Assembly (NCBI RefSeq): GCF_010667575.1
Contig: NZ_JAABNT010000007.1
Coordinates: 124,001-188,000 of the forward strand
Length of the DNA stretch: 64,000 bases
Origin: Sulfitobacter sediminilitoris
Lineage (GTDB): Bacteria; Pseudomonadota; Alphaproteobacteria; Rhodobacterales; Rhodobacteraceae
Direction of reading: 5' to 3'
Shown piece after piece: positions 8,978-17,515 of the stretch; positions within the stretch are counted from its first letter, which is position 1; each line of letters begins with the position of its first letter. The notes beneath the pieces are model-generated. The model had not been told where the DNA came from. It searched no databases and saw nothing but the letters and a program-made list of their open reading frames with translations. A program made the position numbers and the translations under genes.

Positions 8978-9663
8978 GCGCCCGCAATCCTCGCGGCCAC
9001 GCGGCGGGCCAGTGCCTCTGAAATCAGCACTGCGCCTATGGCGACGACGCTGGCCATCATCACCATCGCGATGGCCTGATTCTCTCCGCCCGGTATCTGC
9101 AATGCCGCCCAGATCGCGCTGGGCAGGGTTTGCGTCTGGCCGGGGATGTTGGCGACAAAGGTAATAGTGGCCCCGAATTCGCCCATCGCCTTGGCAAAGC
9201 CCATCACCGCCCCGGCAAGGATACCGGGAGCAATGAGGGGCAGGGTGACCCGTCCGAAAATAGCAATGCGTGGCGCACCAAGGGTGGCGGCGGCTTCCTC
9301 CAGCTTTGGGTCTACGGCTTCGATGGCAAGGCGCATGGCGCGCACCATAAGGGGGAACCCCATGATGATTGCGGCCAACACCGCCCCGCTCCAGTGAAAG
9401 GCGAGCGTGATCCCGATGCTGTCCAACGCCCGGCCCAACGGTGCGTTGCGGCCAAATCCCATCAACAGCAGGTACCCGGTGACCACCGGAGGCAGGACCA
9501 GCGGCAAATGGACCAGCGCGCTGAGCAGGCTTTTGCCCCAGAAGTCACGCCGCGCCAGAATCCATGCGATCCAGAGCGCCAGTGGCACGGCAAGGACCGT
9601 CGCCCAGCACGCGACCCAAAGCGACAGGCGCAGGGCCTCCCATGCTGCGGCGTCCGACGTCAT
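8974..9663 (-). CDS. modB: Molybdate ABC transporter permease
   Basis: Inner-membrane channel subunit of the molybdate importer, 229 residues with about five membrane spans. The EAA loop region (EEAAATLGAPRIAIFGRVTL) contacts ModC, and GRNAPLGRALDSIGITLAF is a conserved ModB stretch. The ATG at 9663 overlaps the modA stop by 4 bases (ATGA). The longer open frame upstream runs into modA in another frame and is not used. Confidence 0.95.
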   Translation of the reverse strand: MTSDAAAWEALRLSLWVACWATVLAVPLALWIAWILARRDFWGKSLLSALVHLPLVLPPVVTGYLLLMGFGRNAPLGRALDSIGITLAFHWSGAVLAAIIMGFPLMVRAMRLAIEAVDPKLEEAAATLGAPRIAIFGRVTLPLIAPGILAGAVMGFAKAMGEFGATITFVANIPGQTQTLPSAIWAALQIPGGENQAIAMVMMASVVAIGAVLISEALARRVAARIAGA

Positions 9664-10391
9664 TGGATCACCGCTTGAAAGCCGTGTGCGGCAAAGATGA
9701 GACCTGCTTGCGGGCTTGTGAGCGCGTGCAGGAATGTCTTGCCCAAAGGTGTGAGGGCAGCCGCCGGGTATGCGATGGTGTCGTGATCCGATGCAGGGGC
9801 GTGCCAAAGCACTTTCACGGCAGGTTCAGCAACCGCGTCGGAGGCATAGACGATCCCAAGGGGGACCGCGCCCCGTGCAACAAAGGCCAGTGCGGCGCGG
9901 ACGTTGTCCGTCTCGGCAAGGCGGTCTTTGACCTCATTCCACAGCCCGGAGGCCTCAAGCCACTGGCGCGCATAGGTACCTGCAGGCACCGCGTCGCGGT
10001 GACCGATGGCAAGGCGGCCCGTTGCAAGCCGGGCGGGTAGGTCATTCAATTCGGCCAGCGGTTCTGCGTCCTTTGGGCCGATGAGGACGAGCGTGTTTGC
10101 GGCAACCGGCTGCGGCGCTCCGATGATGTGCGTGCCCTGTTCGACAAGCCAGTCCATCCAGAGCGTGTTGGCCAGGACCACCACATCCGCAGGTGCCCCC
10201 GCCGCAATCTGGCGCGCGATGGTGCCAGAACCTCCGAAGGACAGGCTCACGTCGCCGGGATAGGCTTGGGCGATCTCTTCCAGAGCGCCGCGCAGGCTGG
10301 CTGCGGCAAAGACCGTCACGCGCTCCTTGGCCGTCGCGGCCAAGGGCAGGCAGCTCAGAAACCAGATCAAAAATGCGGCAATCCGTGTCAT
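9660..10391 (-). CDS. modA: Molybdate ABC transporter substrate-binding protein
   Basis: Periplasmic molybdate-binding protein of 243 residues. The Sec signal peptide (hydrophobic core IAAFLIWFLSCLPLAATA) is followed by the family start VTVFAAASLRGALEEIA. The oxyanion ligands sit in FGGSGTIARQIAAGAPADV, and the IVYASDA motif comes later. The ATG at 10391 gives the natural signal peptide. It is the first gene of modABC, transcribed leftward. This is the window's molybdate system and is 51 kb from the tungstate system of the formate dehydrogenase locus. Confidence 0.95.
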   Translation of the reverse strand: MTRIAAFLIWFLSCLPLAATAKERVTVFAAASLRGALEEIAQAYPGDVSLSFGGSGTIARQIAAGAPADVVVLANTLWMDWLVEQGTHIIGAPQPVAANTLVLIGPKDAEPLAELNDLPARLATGRLAIGHRDAVPAGTYARQWLEASGLWNEVKDRLAETDNVRAALAFVARGAVPLGIVYASDAVAEPAVKVLWHAPASDHDTIAYPAAALTPLGKTFLHALTSPQAGLIFAAHGFQAVIQ

Positions 10392-10509
10392 TGGCGGCAC
10401 TATTAGCGATGCACCTGAGCCGCACAAGCGCAATGGTGTGGCTCATATGCTTGCGCTTGGCAGGACTGCGGGCCATGGTGCCGCCAAAAGCCCTGTTTAC
10501 AAGCGGTCC

Positions 10510-10980
10510 ATGGTCAAGCAGCCTCCCCTTTCCCTGAACGGTGCCCGAAAAGGCGATGTGCGCACACAGTTTGCTGCCCTGTGCTACCGCGTGCGGCGGG
10601 GCAAGGTGCAAGTGCTGTTGATTACCTCGCGCGGGGCGAAGCGTTGGATCGTTCCCAAGGGGTGGCCGATGGAAGGCAAGACCCCTGCCGCCTCTGCCGC
10701 GCGGGAGGCATGGGAAGAGGCGGGGGTCACCGGGAAAGCCGATGAAAACTGCCTTGGCGTCTATTCCTACGCCAAGAGCGTCGGGGCCATGGATGACTTG
10801 CCGTGTGTTGCCATGCTGTATCCCGTGCTGGTGAAATCATTGGCCAAGAAGTTTCCCGAAAGCGGGCAAAGGCGCAGGCGCTGGGTGTCGCGCAAAAAGG
10901 CCGCACGGCTGGTTGAGCAACCCGATTTGGCGCGCCTGATCCTGAACTTCGAGCCTCGGGGCAAACGGCTGCGTTCTTGA
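10510..10980 (+). CDS. NUDIX hydrolase
   Basis: A 156-residue NUDIX hydrolase of the diphosphoinositol-phosphohydrolase-like group common in alphaproteobacteria. The N-terminal stretch VRTQFAALCYRV leads to the NUDIX helix (GWPMEGKTPAASAAREAWEEAG). The REAWEEAG metal-binding part is intact, while the first NUDIX glutamate position is lysine. The ATG at 10510 was preferred to 10447 because homologous N-termini begin about here; neither has a strong ribosome site. The substrate is unknown. It is divergent from modA, with DUF1178 following. Confidence 0.87.
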   Translation: MVKQPPLSLNGARKGDVRTQFAALCYRVRRGKVQVLLITSRGAKRWIVPKGWPMEGKTPAASAAREAWEEAGVTGKADENCLGVYSYAKSVGAMDDLPCVAMLYPVLVKSLAKKFPESGQRRRRWVSRKKAARLVEQPDLARLILNFEPRGKRLRS

Positions 10981-11040
10981 CCTTGGACAGTTTGAAGCCC
11001 ATCTGTGATACAGTCATGTCAATCACCAGAACTTGCATAG

Positions 11041-11472
11041 ATGATCCAGTACACGCTGAAATGTGATCAAGGGCACCACACCGAAAGCTGGTTCCAGTCC
11101 GCCGCTGCCTATGATGCGTTGGAACGGGCGGGTCATTTGTCCTGTGGAATTTGCGGCAGCGCGGACGTGTCCAAGGCGCTGATGGCGCCGCGCGTCAAGA
11201 CAGCAACAGATGATGTGGCGCCGACCACCCCCATGCTGCAGAACCCGACGGACGATATTCAAAAAGCACTGAGCGCCCTACGGGAGCAAGTTGAGAGCAA
11301 CTCTGACTACGTCGGCGACAAGTTCGCCTCGGAAGCCCGCGCGATGCATCTGGGCGAAAAGCCAGAACGTTCGATATACGGTGAAGCGCGGCTGGATCAG
11401 GCCAAGGAACTGATTGAAGACGGTGTGCCCTTGATGCCGTTGCCGTTTCGGCCCAAACAGAAGCTGACCTGA
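11041..11472 (+). CDS. DUF1178 family protein
   Basis: A 143-residue conserved protein. It opens with MIQYTLKCDQGHHTESWF and has a zinc-ribbon-like pair (C8 in KCDQGH and CGIC at about 36-39), which is the DUF1178 signature. The middle is disordered and the C-terminus conserved (EDGVPLMPLPFRPKQK). The family is widespread in alpha- and betaproteobacteria and has no assigned role. It lies between the NUDIX gene and an SDR on the same strand, probably as a short co-transcribed run. Confidence 0.92.
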   Translation: MIQYTLKCDQGHHTESWFQSAAAYDALERAGHLSCGICGSADVSKALMAPRVKTATDDVAPTTPMLQNPTDDIQKALSALREQVESNSDYVGDKFASEARAMHLGEKPERSIYGEARLDQAKELIEDGVPLMPLPFRPKQKLT

Positions 11473-11489
11473 CCAAAGAAAGTGTCGAT

Positions 11490-12134
11490 ATGACTGTTTT
11501 GATCACCGGGGCCACCCGTGGCATTGGCGCGGGCCTTGCCGAGAAATACCGCGAGATGGGGCAGGAGGTGATCGGCACGGGACGATCCGTTGCGGCGCAA
11601 ATCCAGCTTGATGTGACCCACCCGGCGAGCCATCGCGAGATGGCGGAGGCGTTGGGCGAGACGGCGATTGATCTGCTGGTGTGCAATGCTGGCGTCTATC
11701 TGGATAAGGGCAATGATCTGGCTACTGGCTATGGTGCCGATCTTTGGGCGCAGACCTTTGCGACGAATGTGACTGGCGTCTTCCTGAGTATTCAGGCCCT
11801 GCTGCCGCATTTGCGCCGGGCGGGCTCTTCGAAGATTGCCATCATCTCATCGCAGATGGGGTCGGACACGACGGCGCCCGGCGGCAGCTATATTTACCGC
11901 GCGTCCAAGGCGGCGGCGCTCAATCTGGGGCGCAATCTAGCCACCGATCTGAAATCCGAAGGCATTGCCGTTGGGATCTATCATCCCGGCTGGGTGCAGA
12001 CCGACATGGGCGGCGGGGCCGCGGATATCACCACCGATGAAGCGGTTGCGGGGCTTGTCGCGCGGTTTGATGCGCTGAGCCTTGAGACGACGGGCTGTTT
12101 CGAGACCTGGGATGGGCGCGCGCATCCGTTCTAA
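11490..12134 (+). CDS. Short-chain dehydrogenase/reductase (C-factor-like)
   Basis: A 214-residue classical SDR: the nucleotide motif TGATRGIG at residues 6-13, the NAG structural motif (CNAGVYL), the serine in IISSQMGS and the YRASK catalytic pair. Short SDRs of this type resemble C-factor/sniffer-like oxidoreductases; the substrate is unknown. It begins 17 bases after the DUF1178 stop. The lysC gene follows after a 151-base gap in which I see only a repeated AGGGCGCGTGA motif (12256-12266 and 12273-12283). Confidence 0.9.
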   Translation: MTVLITGATRGIGAGLAEKYREMGQEVIGTGRSVAAQIQLDVTHPASHREMAEALGETAIDLLVCNAGVYLDKGNDLATGYGADLWAQTFATNVTGVFLSIQALLPHLRRAGSSKIAIISSQMGSDTTAPGGSYIYRASKAAALNLGRNLATDLKSEGIAVGIYHPGWVQTDMGGGAADITTDEAVAGLVARFDALSLETTGCFETWDGRAHPF

Positions 12135-12285
12135 GGGCACTTTAGGGCCATCTATTAGATCGGACGCCTTATTCTGGTGAGCTTCCGTCTCACACGTCAA
12201 AGGATTCACGGCCAAAAAGAGGTGCATGCTTGCCCTTGGCACGGGTTGCGCGTAAAGGGCGCGTGACAAAAGAGGGCGCGTGAAT

Positions 12286-13524
12286 ATGCCAGTTCTTGTG
12301 ATGAAATTCGGTGGCACTTCGGTGGCCACGCTTGACCGGATCCGCCGTGCAGCCAAGCGCGTGGGTGTTGAGGTGGCCAAAGGCTATGACGTGATCGTCA
12401 TCGTGTCGGCCATGTCGGGCAAGACGAACGAATTGGTGGGCTGGGTCAATGAGACCTCTCCCATGTATGACGCGCGCGAATATGATGCGGTCGTGTCATC
12501 GGGTGAGAATGTCACCGCAGGTCTGATGGCGTTGACCCTGCAGGAAATGGACGTGCCGGCGCGGTCCTGGCAGGGCTGGCAGGTGCCGGTCAAAACCACC
12601 AGTGCGCATTCGGCAGCCCGGATCGAGGAAATTCCGTCCGAAAACATCACGGCCAAGTTTGCCGAGGGCATGAAGGTTGCCGTGGTGGCTGGTTTTCAGG
12701 GCGTCAGCCCTGAGGGCCGGATCACGACATTGGGACGGGGCGGGTCGGATACGACCGCCGTGGCCTTTGCCGCCGCTTTCGACGCGGAGCGTTGTGATAT
12801 CTATACGGATGTTGACGGGGTCTATACCACTGATCCACGGGTAGAGGCGAAAGCACGCAAGCTCGACAAGATCGCCTTTGAAGAGATGCTGGAGCTGGCC
12901 TCGCTTGGTGCGAAGGTCTTGCAGACACGTTCCGTTGAGTTGGCCATGCGCTACAAGGTCAAGCTGCGCGTGCTGTCGAGTTTTGAAGAACAATCGGACG
13001 ATGCCGGAACGCTCGTGTGCGATGAGGAGGAAATCATGGAAAGCAATGTGGTTGCAGGCGTGGCGTTCAGCCGCGAAGAAGCCAAGATGACGCTGGTGTC
13101 GGTCGCGGACCGTCCGGGCATCGCGGCGACGATTTTCACCGCGTTGTCAGATGCGGGCGTGAACGTGGACATGATCGTTCAGAACATCTCGGAAGAAGGG
13201 CGCACCGATATGACGTGGTCCTGCCCTGTCGATCAGGTCAAGCGTGCGGAAAAGGCGATGGCTGAGGCCAAAGATGGTGGCGTGATCAACTTTACCGAAA
13301 TGCTGGCGGATACAGATGTGGCGAAGGTGTCCGTCGTTGGCATCGGGATGCGCAGCCACACGGGCGTGGCGGCAAAGATGTTCAAGGTTCTGTCGGACGA
13401 GGGCATCAACATTCAGGTCATCACCACATCCGAGATCAAGATCTCGGTCCTGATCGACCGCAAATACATGGAACTGGCCGTGCAGGCTCTGCATGACGCG
13501 TTCGAGTTGGACAAGGCAGCTTAG
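12286..13524 (+). CDS. lysC: Aspartate kinase
   Basis: ATP-dependent phosphorylation of aspartate, the first committed step to Lys, Met and Thr. The 412 residues show MKFGGTSV at the N-terminus, the GRGGSDTTAVA active-site loop near residue 150 and two C-terminal ACT regulatory domains (about 265-330 and 345-405), so feedback control by lysine and/or threonine is expected. The ATG at 12286 was chosen over the in-frame GTG at 12280 because AGAGGG at 12271 is better spaced for it. The stop at 13524 abuts the convergent small gene without a gap. Confidence 0.96.
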   Translation: MPVLVMKFGGTSVATLDRIRRAAKRVGVEVAKGYDVIVIVSAMSGKTNELVGWVNETSPMYDAREYDAVVSSGENVTAGLMALTLQEMDVPARSWQGWQVPVKTTSAHSAARIEEIPSENITAKFAEGMKVAVVAGFQGVSPEGRITTLGRGGSDTTAVAFAAAFDAERCDIYTDVDGVYTTDPRVEAKARKLDKIAFEEMLELASLGAKVLQTRSVELAMRYKVKLRVLSSFEEQSDDAGTLVCDEEEIMESNVVAGVAFSREEAKMTLVSVADRPGIAATIFTALSDAGVNVDMIVQNISEEGRTDMTWSCPVDQVKRAEKAMAEAKDGGVINFTEMLADTDVAKVSVVGIGMRSHTGVAAKMFKVLSDEGINIQVITTSEIKISVLIDRKYMELAVQALHDAFELDKAA

Positions 13525-13698
13525 TTAGGCTGAGGTCGTCTTTGGTCTTCGGACCACGAGGTAGATTGGCAAGCCCAGCATGGATGTGAGCAGGATAACC
13601 AATGCCCATCCCTGCGCGTTCATGCCGCGTGATTTTGCATCTTTGAACGTCCAGTAAGTGGCGACGATAGAGACCACGAAGATGAACACGAAGGGCAT
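13525..13698 (-). CDS. Small membrane protein, 57 aa
   Basis: Short open frame starting MPFVFIFVVSIVATYWTF and ending LPIYLVVRRPKTTSA. It has two hydrophobic helices joined by a short charged loop (KDAKSRGMNAQG), much like the membrane part of PLDc_N/2TM-type small proteins. The ATG at 13698 has a strong AAGGAG site at good spacing, which makes expression credible despite the size. It is convergent with lysC, the two stops being directly adjacent. Function unknown. Confidence 0.72.
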   Translation of the reverse strand: MPFVFIFVVSIVATYWTFKDAKSRGMNAQGWALVILLTSMLGLPIYLVVRRPKTTSA

Positions 13699-13930
13699 TA
13701 GGAGCGCTCCTTGAATAGGGTCGGGGTGACATCCGTTTAGTTGGATATGGTCATTGGTTGGTCAGTCGCAAAGACGTCCTGTGAAAAAGCTGCAAGCCAA
13801 GGTGGTATGCCCTGATTTTGAGCGAATGACTTTCAACCTGTAATTGTTGTTGCCAGACGCCAATCTGTCGTTTCGCTTTTACACTCTGTGTGGTCTAAGC
13901 TGAAAGCGGTTCACAAGGGGACAGGCCAGA

Positions 13931-16177
13931 ATGGCTGAACGGACAGAAACAGAGAGCCGCAAGCTGTTGGGCAGGCTCCGCGATGCGATGGCCGGGGATG
14001 ATCCGGGGCAGGAACGGCTGAACGAGATCACGCACCTGATCGCGTCCTCCATGGGCTGCGAAGTGTGCTCCATTTATCTGTTTCGCGATGAGGACACGCT
14101 TGAGCTTTGTGCGACAGAGGGTCTGAACCCCGAAGCGGTACACCAGACACGGATGAAAATGGGCGAGGGCCTTGTTGGTCGCGTCGCCAAACGGCGCAGT
14201 GTCGTCAACACACCAGACGCGCCACAGGCACCCGGTTTCCGTTATATGCCGGAAACGGGTGAAGAGATTTACTCCAGCTTTCTGGGTGTGCCCATCCAGC
14301 GGCTGGGAGAAACGCTGGGCGTACTTGTCGTGCAGTCGAAAAGTGCCCGCGAATTTTCCGCCGATGAAATCTATGCGCTGGAAGTGGTGGCGATGGTGCT
14401 GGCAGAGATGGCAGAATTGGGGGCCTTTGTCGGTGAAGGCGCAGCCATGTCGGCGCGTCATTCACAACCTGTGCTGATGCGCGGCACCGTAGGGCAGGAG
14501 GGTGTTGCCGAAGGACATGTGTGGCTGCATGAGCCGCGCGTTGTGGTTTCAAACCCCATTGCCGATGACCCCGTTCGCGAGGAAGAGAGGCTGACCGAGG
14601 CGGTTGAGCAATTGCGCGTAAGTGTCGATCAGATGCTGAACATGGCGCAAGGCGACAAGGACCAGCAGCAGGTGATCGAGACCTACCGTATGTTCGCCAA
14701 TTCCAAGGGCTGGATGCGGCGCATGTGCGAGGACATCAAGAGTGGCCTGTCCGCCGAGGCTGCTGTGGAGAAAGAGCAGTCGCTGGCCCGTGCCCGGATG
14801 AGCCAGTCGACTGATGCCTATCTTCGGGACCGACTGAGCGATCTTGACGACCTGTCCAACCGTCTGCTGCGCATCCTGACCGGCCAAGGGAACGACACGG
14901 GCGCTGAGATGCCTGCTGATCCCATTCTGGTGGCCAAGAACATCGGCCCTGCAGAGCTGTTGGAATATGGCCGCAGCCTTAAGGGGATCGTATTGGAAGG
15001 TGGTTCGGTCGGGTCACATGCGGCGATCGTGGCACGCGCACTGGCGATCCCGCTGGTGGTCCATTCAAACCGCATCACCAATGAAGCGTTGAACGGTGAT
15101 CACATCATGGTCGACGGTGAACAGGGCATCGTGCATTTGCGGCCGGATGACATGGTGGCCTCGGCCTTCCGCGAAAAGATCGCGATGCATGCCGCCGCGC
15201 AAGTGCGTTATGCCTCGATCCTTGATTTGCCAGCGCAGGCGAAATGCGGCACCTTGATTTCGCTGAACATGAACGCGGGACTGATGGCCGATCTGCCTTC
15301 GCTTGGCAGTTCGGGTGCCGAAGGCGTGGGGCTGTTCCGCACCGAGCTGCAATTCCTCGTACGCAACCAGATGCCAAAACGGTCTGAGTTGTCGGCGCTT
15401 TACGCGCGCGTGTTAGACGCGGCGGGGGGCAAGCGGGTGGTGTTCCGCACGCTTGATATCGGATCCGACAAAGTGCTGCCCTACATGAAGCCCAATGATG
15501 AGCCGAACCCGGCGCTGGGCTGGCGTGCGATCCGGGTGGGATTGGACAAGCCCGGCATCATGCGGATGCAGTTACAGGCGCTGATCCGGGCGGCCAATGG
15601 TCGGCCGCTGACGGTGATGTTCCCCTTCGTGGCTCAGTTCGAGGAATTCCGCGCAGCACGTCTTGAGGTGGACAAGACGCTCGCCCGTGAGCAAAAACTG
15701 GGTCATGTGTTGCCCGAAAAGGTTGAGGTGGGTGCGATGCTTGAAACACCAAGCCTTGCTTTTGCACCGAAAAAATTCTTTGAAGAGGTCGAATTTCTGT
15801 CGATTGGCGGCAATGACCTCAAGCAGTTCTTCTTTGCAGCAGACCGCGAGAACGAGCGGGTGCGGCGGCGCTATGACACTCTGAATGTGAGCTTCCTGAC
15901 TTTTCTGCAAGGGATTGTTCAGCGATGCGAAGACACCACCACACATCTGTCGTTCTGTGGTGAGGATGCGGGTCGCCCGGTTGAAGCGCTGTGTTTTGCA
16001 GCCATCGGTTTTCGCAACCTTTCCATGCGCCCGGCCTCTATCGGACCGGTGAAAAGCCTGCTGCGGCGATGCAATCTGGAAGAGGTGCGAGAGATCATCA
16101 ACGCAGCCCGCGACCGTGGAGAAATGTCGGTACGCGCGGACGTGATGGCCTACGTAAAGGCGCAGCACCAGAGTTGA
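13931..16177 (+). CDS. ptsP: Phosphoenolpyruvate-protein phosphotransferase PtsP (enzyme I-Ntr with GAF domain)
   Basis: First enzyme of the nitrogen-related phosphotransferase chain, passing phosphate from PEP to NPr. The 748 residues contain an N-terminal GAF domain (about 15-160) and the PEP-utiliser swivelling domain with phospho-histidine 363 in GSVGSHAAIVAR. The C-terminal PEP-binding barrel has FRTLDIGSDKVLPY, EVGAMLETPS, SIGGNDLKQF and the catalytic cysteine in SFCGEDAGRPVEA. The ATG at 13931 is preceded by AAGGGGA. lysC-ptsP adjacency is common in this bacterial group. The 232 bases upstream (13699-13930) contain no gene. Confidence 0.96.
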   Translation: MAERTETESRKLLGRLRDAMAGDDPGQERLNEITHLIASSMGCEVCSIYLFRDEDTLELCATEGLNPEAVHQTRMKMGEGLVGRVAKRRSVVNTPDAPQAPGFRYMPETGEEIYSSFLGVPIQRLGETLGVLVVQSKSAREFSADEIYALEVVAMVLAEMAELGAFVGEGAAMSARHSQPVLMRGTVGQEGVAEGHVWLHEPRVVVSNPIADDPVREEERLTEAVEQLRVSVDQMLNMAQGDKDQQQVIETYRMFANSKGWMRRMCEDIKSGLSAEAAVEKEQSLARARMSQSTDAYLRDRLSDLDDLSNRLLRILTGQGNDTGAEMPADPILVAKNIGPAELLEYGRSLKGIVLEGGSVGSHAAIVARALAIPLVVHSNRITNEALNGDHIMVDGEQGIVHLRPDDMVASAFREKIAMHAAAQVRYASILDLPAQAKCGTLISLNMNAGLMADLPSLGSSGAEGVGLFRTELQFLVRNQMPKRSELSALYARVLDAAGGKRVVFRTLDIGSDKVLPYMKPNDEPNPALGWRAIRVGLDKPGIMRMQLQALIRAANGRPLTVMFPFVAQFEEFRAARLEVDKTLAREQKLGHVLPEKVEVGAMLETPSLAFAPKKFFEEVEFLSIGGNDLKQFFFAADRENERVRRRYDTLNVSFLTFLQGIVQRCEDTTTHLSFCGEDAGRPVEALCFAAIGFRNLSMRPASIGPVKSLLRRCNLEEVREIINAARDRGEMSVRADVMAYVKAQHQS

Positions 16178-16181
16178 GGCA

Positions 16182-16195
16182 AGGCTTTTTAGCCT
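16182..16195 (+). terminator. Small hairpin after ptsP
   Basis: AGGCT-TTTT-AGCCT immediately downstream of the ptsP stop. A 5-bp stem is weak and no T tract follows, so a termination role is tentative. Confidence 0.25.
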
Positions 16196-16266
16196 GGGCG
16201 GTTCTGCCCGTCGCGGTTGATCTCTCTCAATATCCGCGACCTCGGATGTCGTAAGGTTATGTGGCT

Positions 16267-17109
16267 ATGGATACTCTTGTTTCAACTGACTGGCTTGCGC
16301 GCCACCTGTCTGAGCCTGATCTGGTAGTGCTTGACTGCTCTGTCCGGACAGAGGCGGATGACACTTCGATGCGTAATATCAGCGGGCGCGCAGACTACCT
16401 GAAGGGTCACATCCCAACGGCAGGTTTCGCGGACCTCAAAGCAGACTTGTCGGACACGGCAAGTGCCGTTGAATTTGCGCCGCCCAGCCCGACCGCGTTC
16501 TGTGATGCGATGGGAAGGCTTGGCGTCGGAGATGATACACGCGTCGTACTTTACGACAATTCCTATGGCGCATGGGCCGCGCGCGTGTGGTGGATGCTAA
16601 GGTGGGTTGGGTTCAATCAGGCAGCTTTGCTGGATGGCGGGCTGTCACTCTGGAAGGCGGAAGGCAGGGCGGTCTCAACCGATGCGCCCGTCCATCCGCT
16701 GCGCAACCTTACGCCAAAGCTCCAGTCGCGACTGATTGCTGAAAAGGCCGAGGTCAAGGCGGCACTTGAGACGCCTGATGTCACGTTGATTGATACCTTG
16801 CCGCAACCGTTTTTCGCGGGTGAGACCACGATCTATGCGCGGCCGGGACATATTCCGGGGGCTATTAATCTACCGGGGCCCGATTTGCTGGATGCTGATG
16901 GCAGGTTTCGCCCGGAAGCTGAACTGCGCGAGATGTTTCAAGGCATCCCTGATCAGCGCGCCATCACCTATTGCGGCGGCGGCATTCTGGCATCGCTCAA
17001 CGCCTTTGTCATGGCGCGGCTTGGCTACGGCGATATCGCCGTCTACACCGCGTCGCTTCAGGAATGGGCGGCGGACCCGTCCTGTCCGATGGTCACCGGC
17101 CCGAAGTGA
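16267..17109 (+). CDS. sseA: Sulfurtransferase (3-mercaptopyruvate/thiosulfate sulfurtransferase-like)
   Basis: Two tandem rhodanese domains in about 280 residues. The N-terminal domain (residues 1-140, VLDCSVRTE, LYDNSYGAWAARVWWML) is inactive-type. The C-terminal domain (about 155-275) carries the catalytic Cys236 in TYCGGGILAS. The loop CGGGIL differs from the usual mercaptopyruvate-enzyme CG(S/T)GV, so the donor preference is uncertain. GTG at 16261 is an alternative start; ATG at 16267 sits at better spacing from TAAGG. The 2TM gene follows on the same strand. Confidence 0.88.
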   Translation: MDTLVSTDWLARHLSEPDLVVLDCSVRTEADDTSMRNISGRADYLKGHIPTAGFADLKADLSDTASAVEFAPPSPTAFCDAMGRLGVGDDTRVVLYDNSYGAWAARVWWMLRWVGFNQAALLDGGLSLWKAEGRAVSTDAPVHPLRNLTPKLQSRLIAEKAEVKAALETPDVTLIDTLPQPFFAGETTIYARPGHIPGAINLPGPDLLDADGRFRPEAELREMFQGIPDQRAITYCGGGILASLNAFVMARLGYGDIAVYTASLQEWAADPSCPMVTGPK

Positions 17110-17147
17110 GAAAGACGTTCTAGCCGGACTACCGAAGGAAGCGACAC

Positions 17148-17423
17148 ATGTCCGAAAACATGGACGACCCAGATCAGGCACTGGCACGCAGGCGGGCTCA
17201 GTACCTTGCCGGATTGCTTTGGCACACAGGTGCTTTCGTGATCATCAGCGTGTTCTTTGTCGCGATTGACCTGATCGGGAATCGAAGCCTGAACTGGTCA
17301 TTCTGGACTGTGGCGGCTTGGGCCTTTGCGCTGGCTTTTCACGCTTTGGCCTACCTGATTGACGGCAGCAATCTGGAAGAGCGAAAAACCCGGCAGTATC
17401 TGCGCAGCCGTAAGAACGGCTGA
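17148..17423 (+). CDS. 2TM-domain protein
   Basis: A 91-residue protein with a charged N-terminus (DQALARRRAQYLAGLLWHTGA), two hydrophobic helices (about 29-46 and 52-70) and a basic tail ending RKTRQYLRSRKNG. This is the layout of the 2TM domain also found on histidine kinases, here alone. The ribosome site GAAGGAAG is well placed. It lies downstream of the sulfurtransferase; the following permease gene is convergent. Function unknown. Confidence 0.8.
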   Translation: MSENMDDPDQALARRRAQYLAGLLWHTGAFVIISVFFVAIDLIGNRSLNWSFWTVAAWAFALAFHALAYLIDGSNLEERKTRQYLRSRKNG

Positions 17424-17515
17424 CCAAGGCCGCGTGTCGTAGGTCTGTCAGCGGATTCTAGGTATTGATGGTAGCTGGGGTCACATCCGGGGGTGGGTTG
17501 GTTTGCAGCCTCTTA

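Noticed and set aside
12227-12256. Possible nine-residue leader peptide (MLALGTGCA) before lysC
   Set aside because: No run of Lys, Thr, Met or Ile codons and no alternative hairpins, so amino-acid attenuation is not supported.
12256-12283. Direct repeat of AGGGCGCGTGA just before lysC
   Set aside because: Second copy coincides with the ribosome site and the alternative GTG; short and GC-rich enough for chance.
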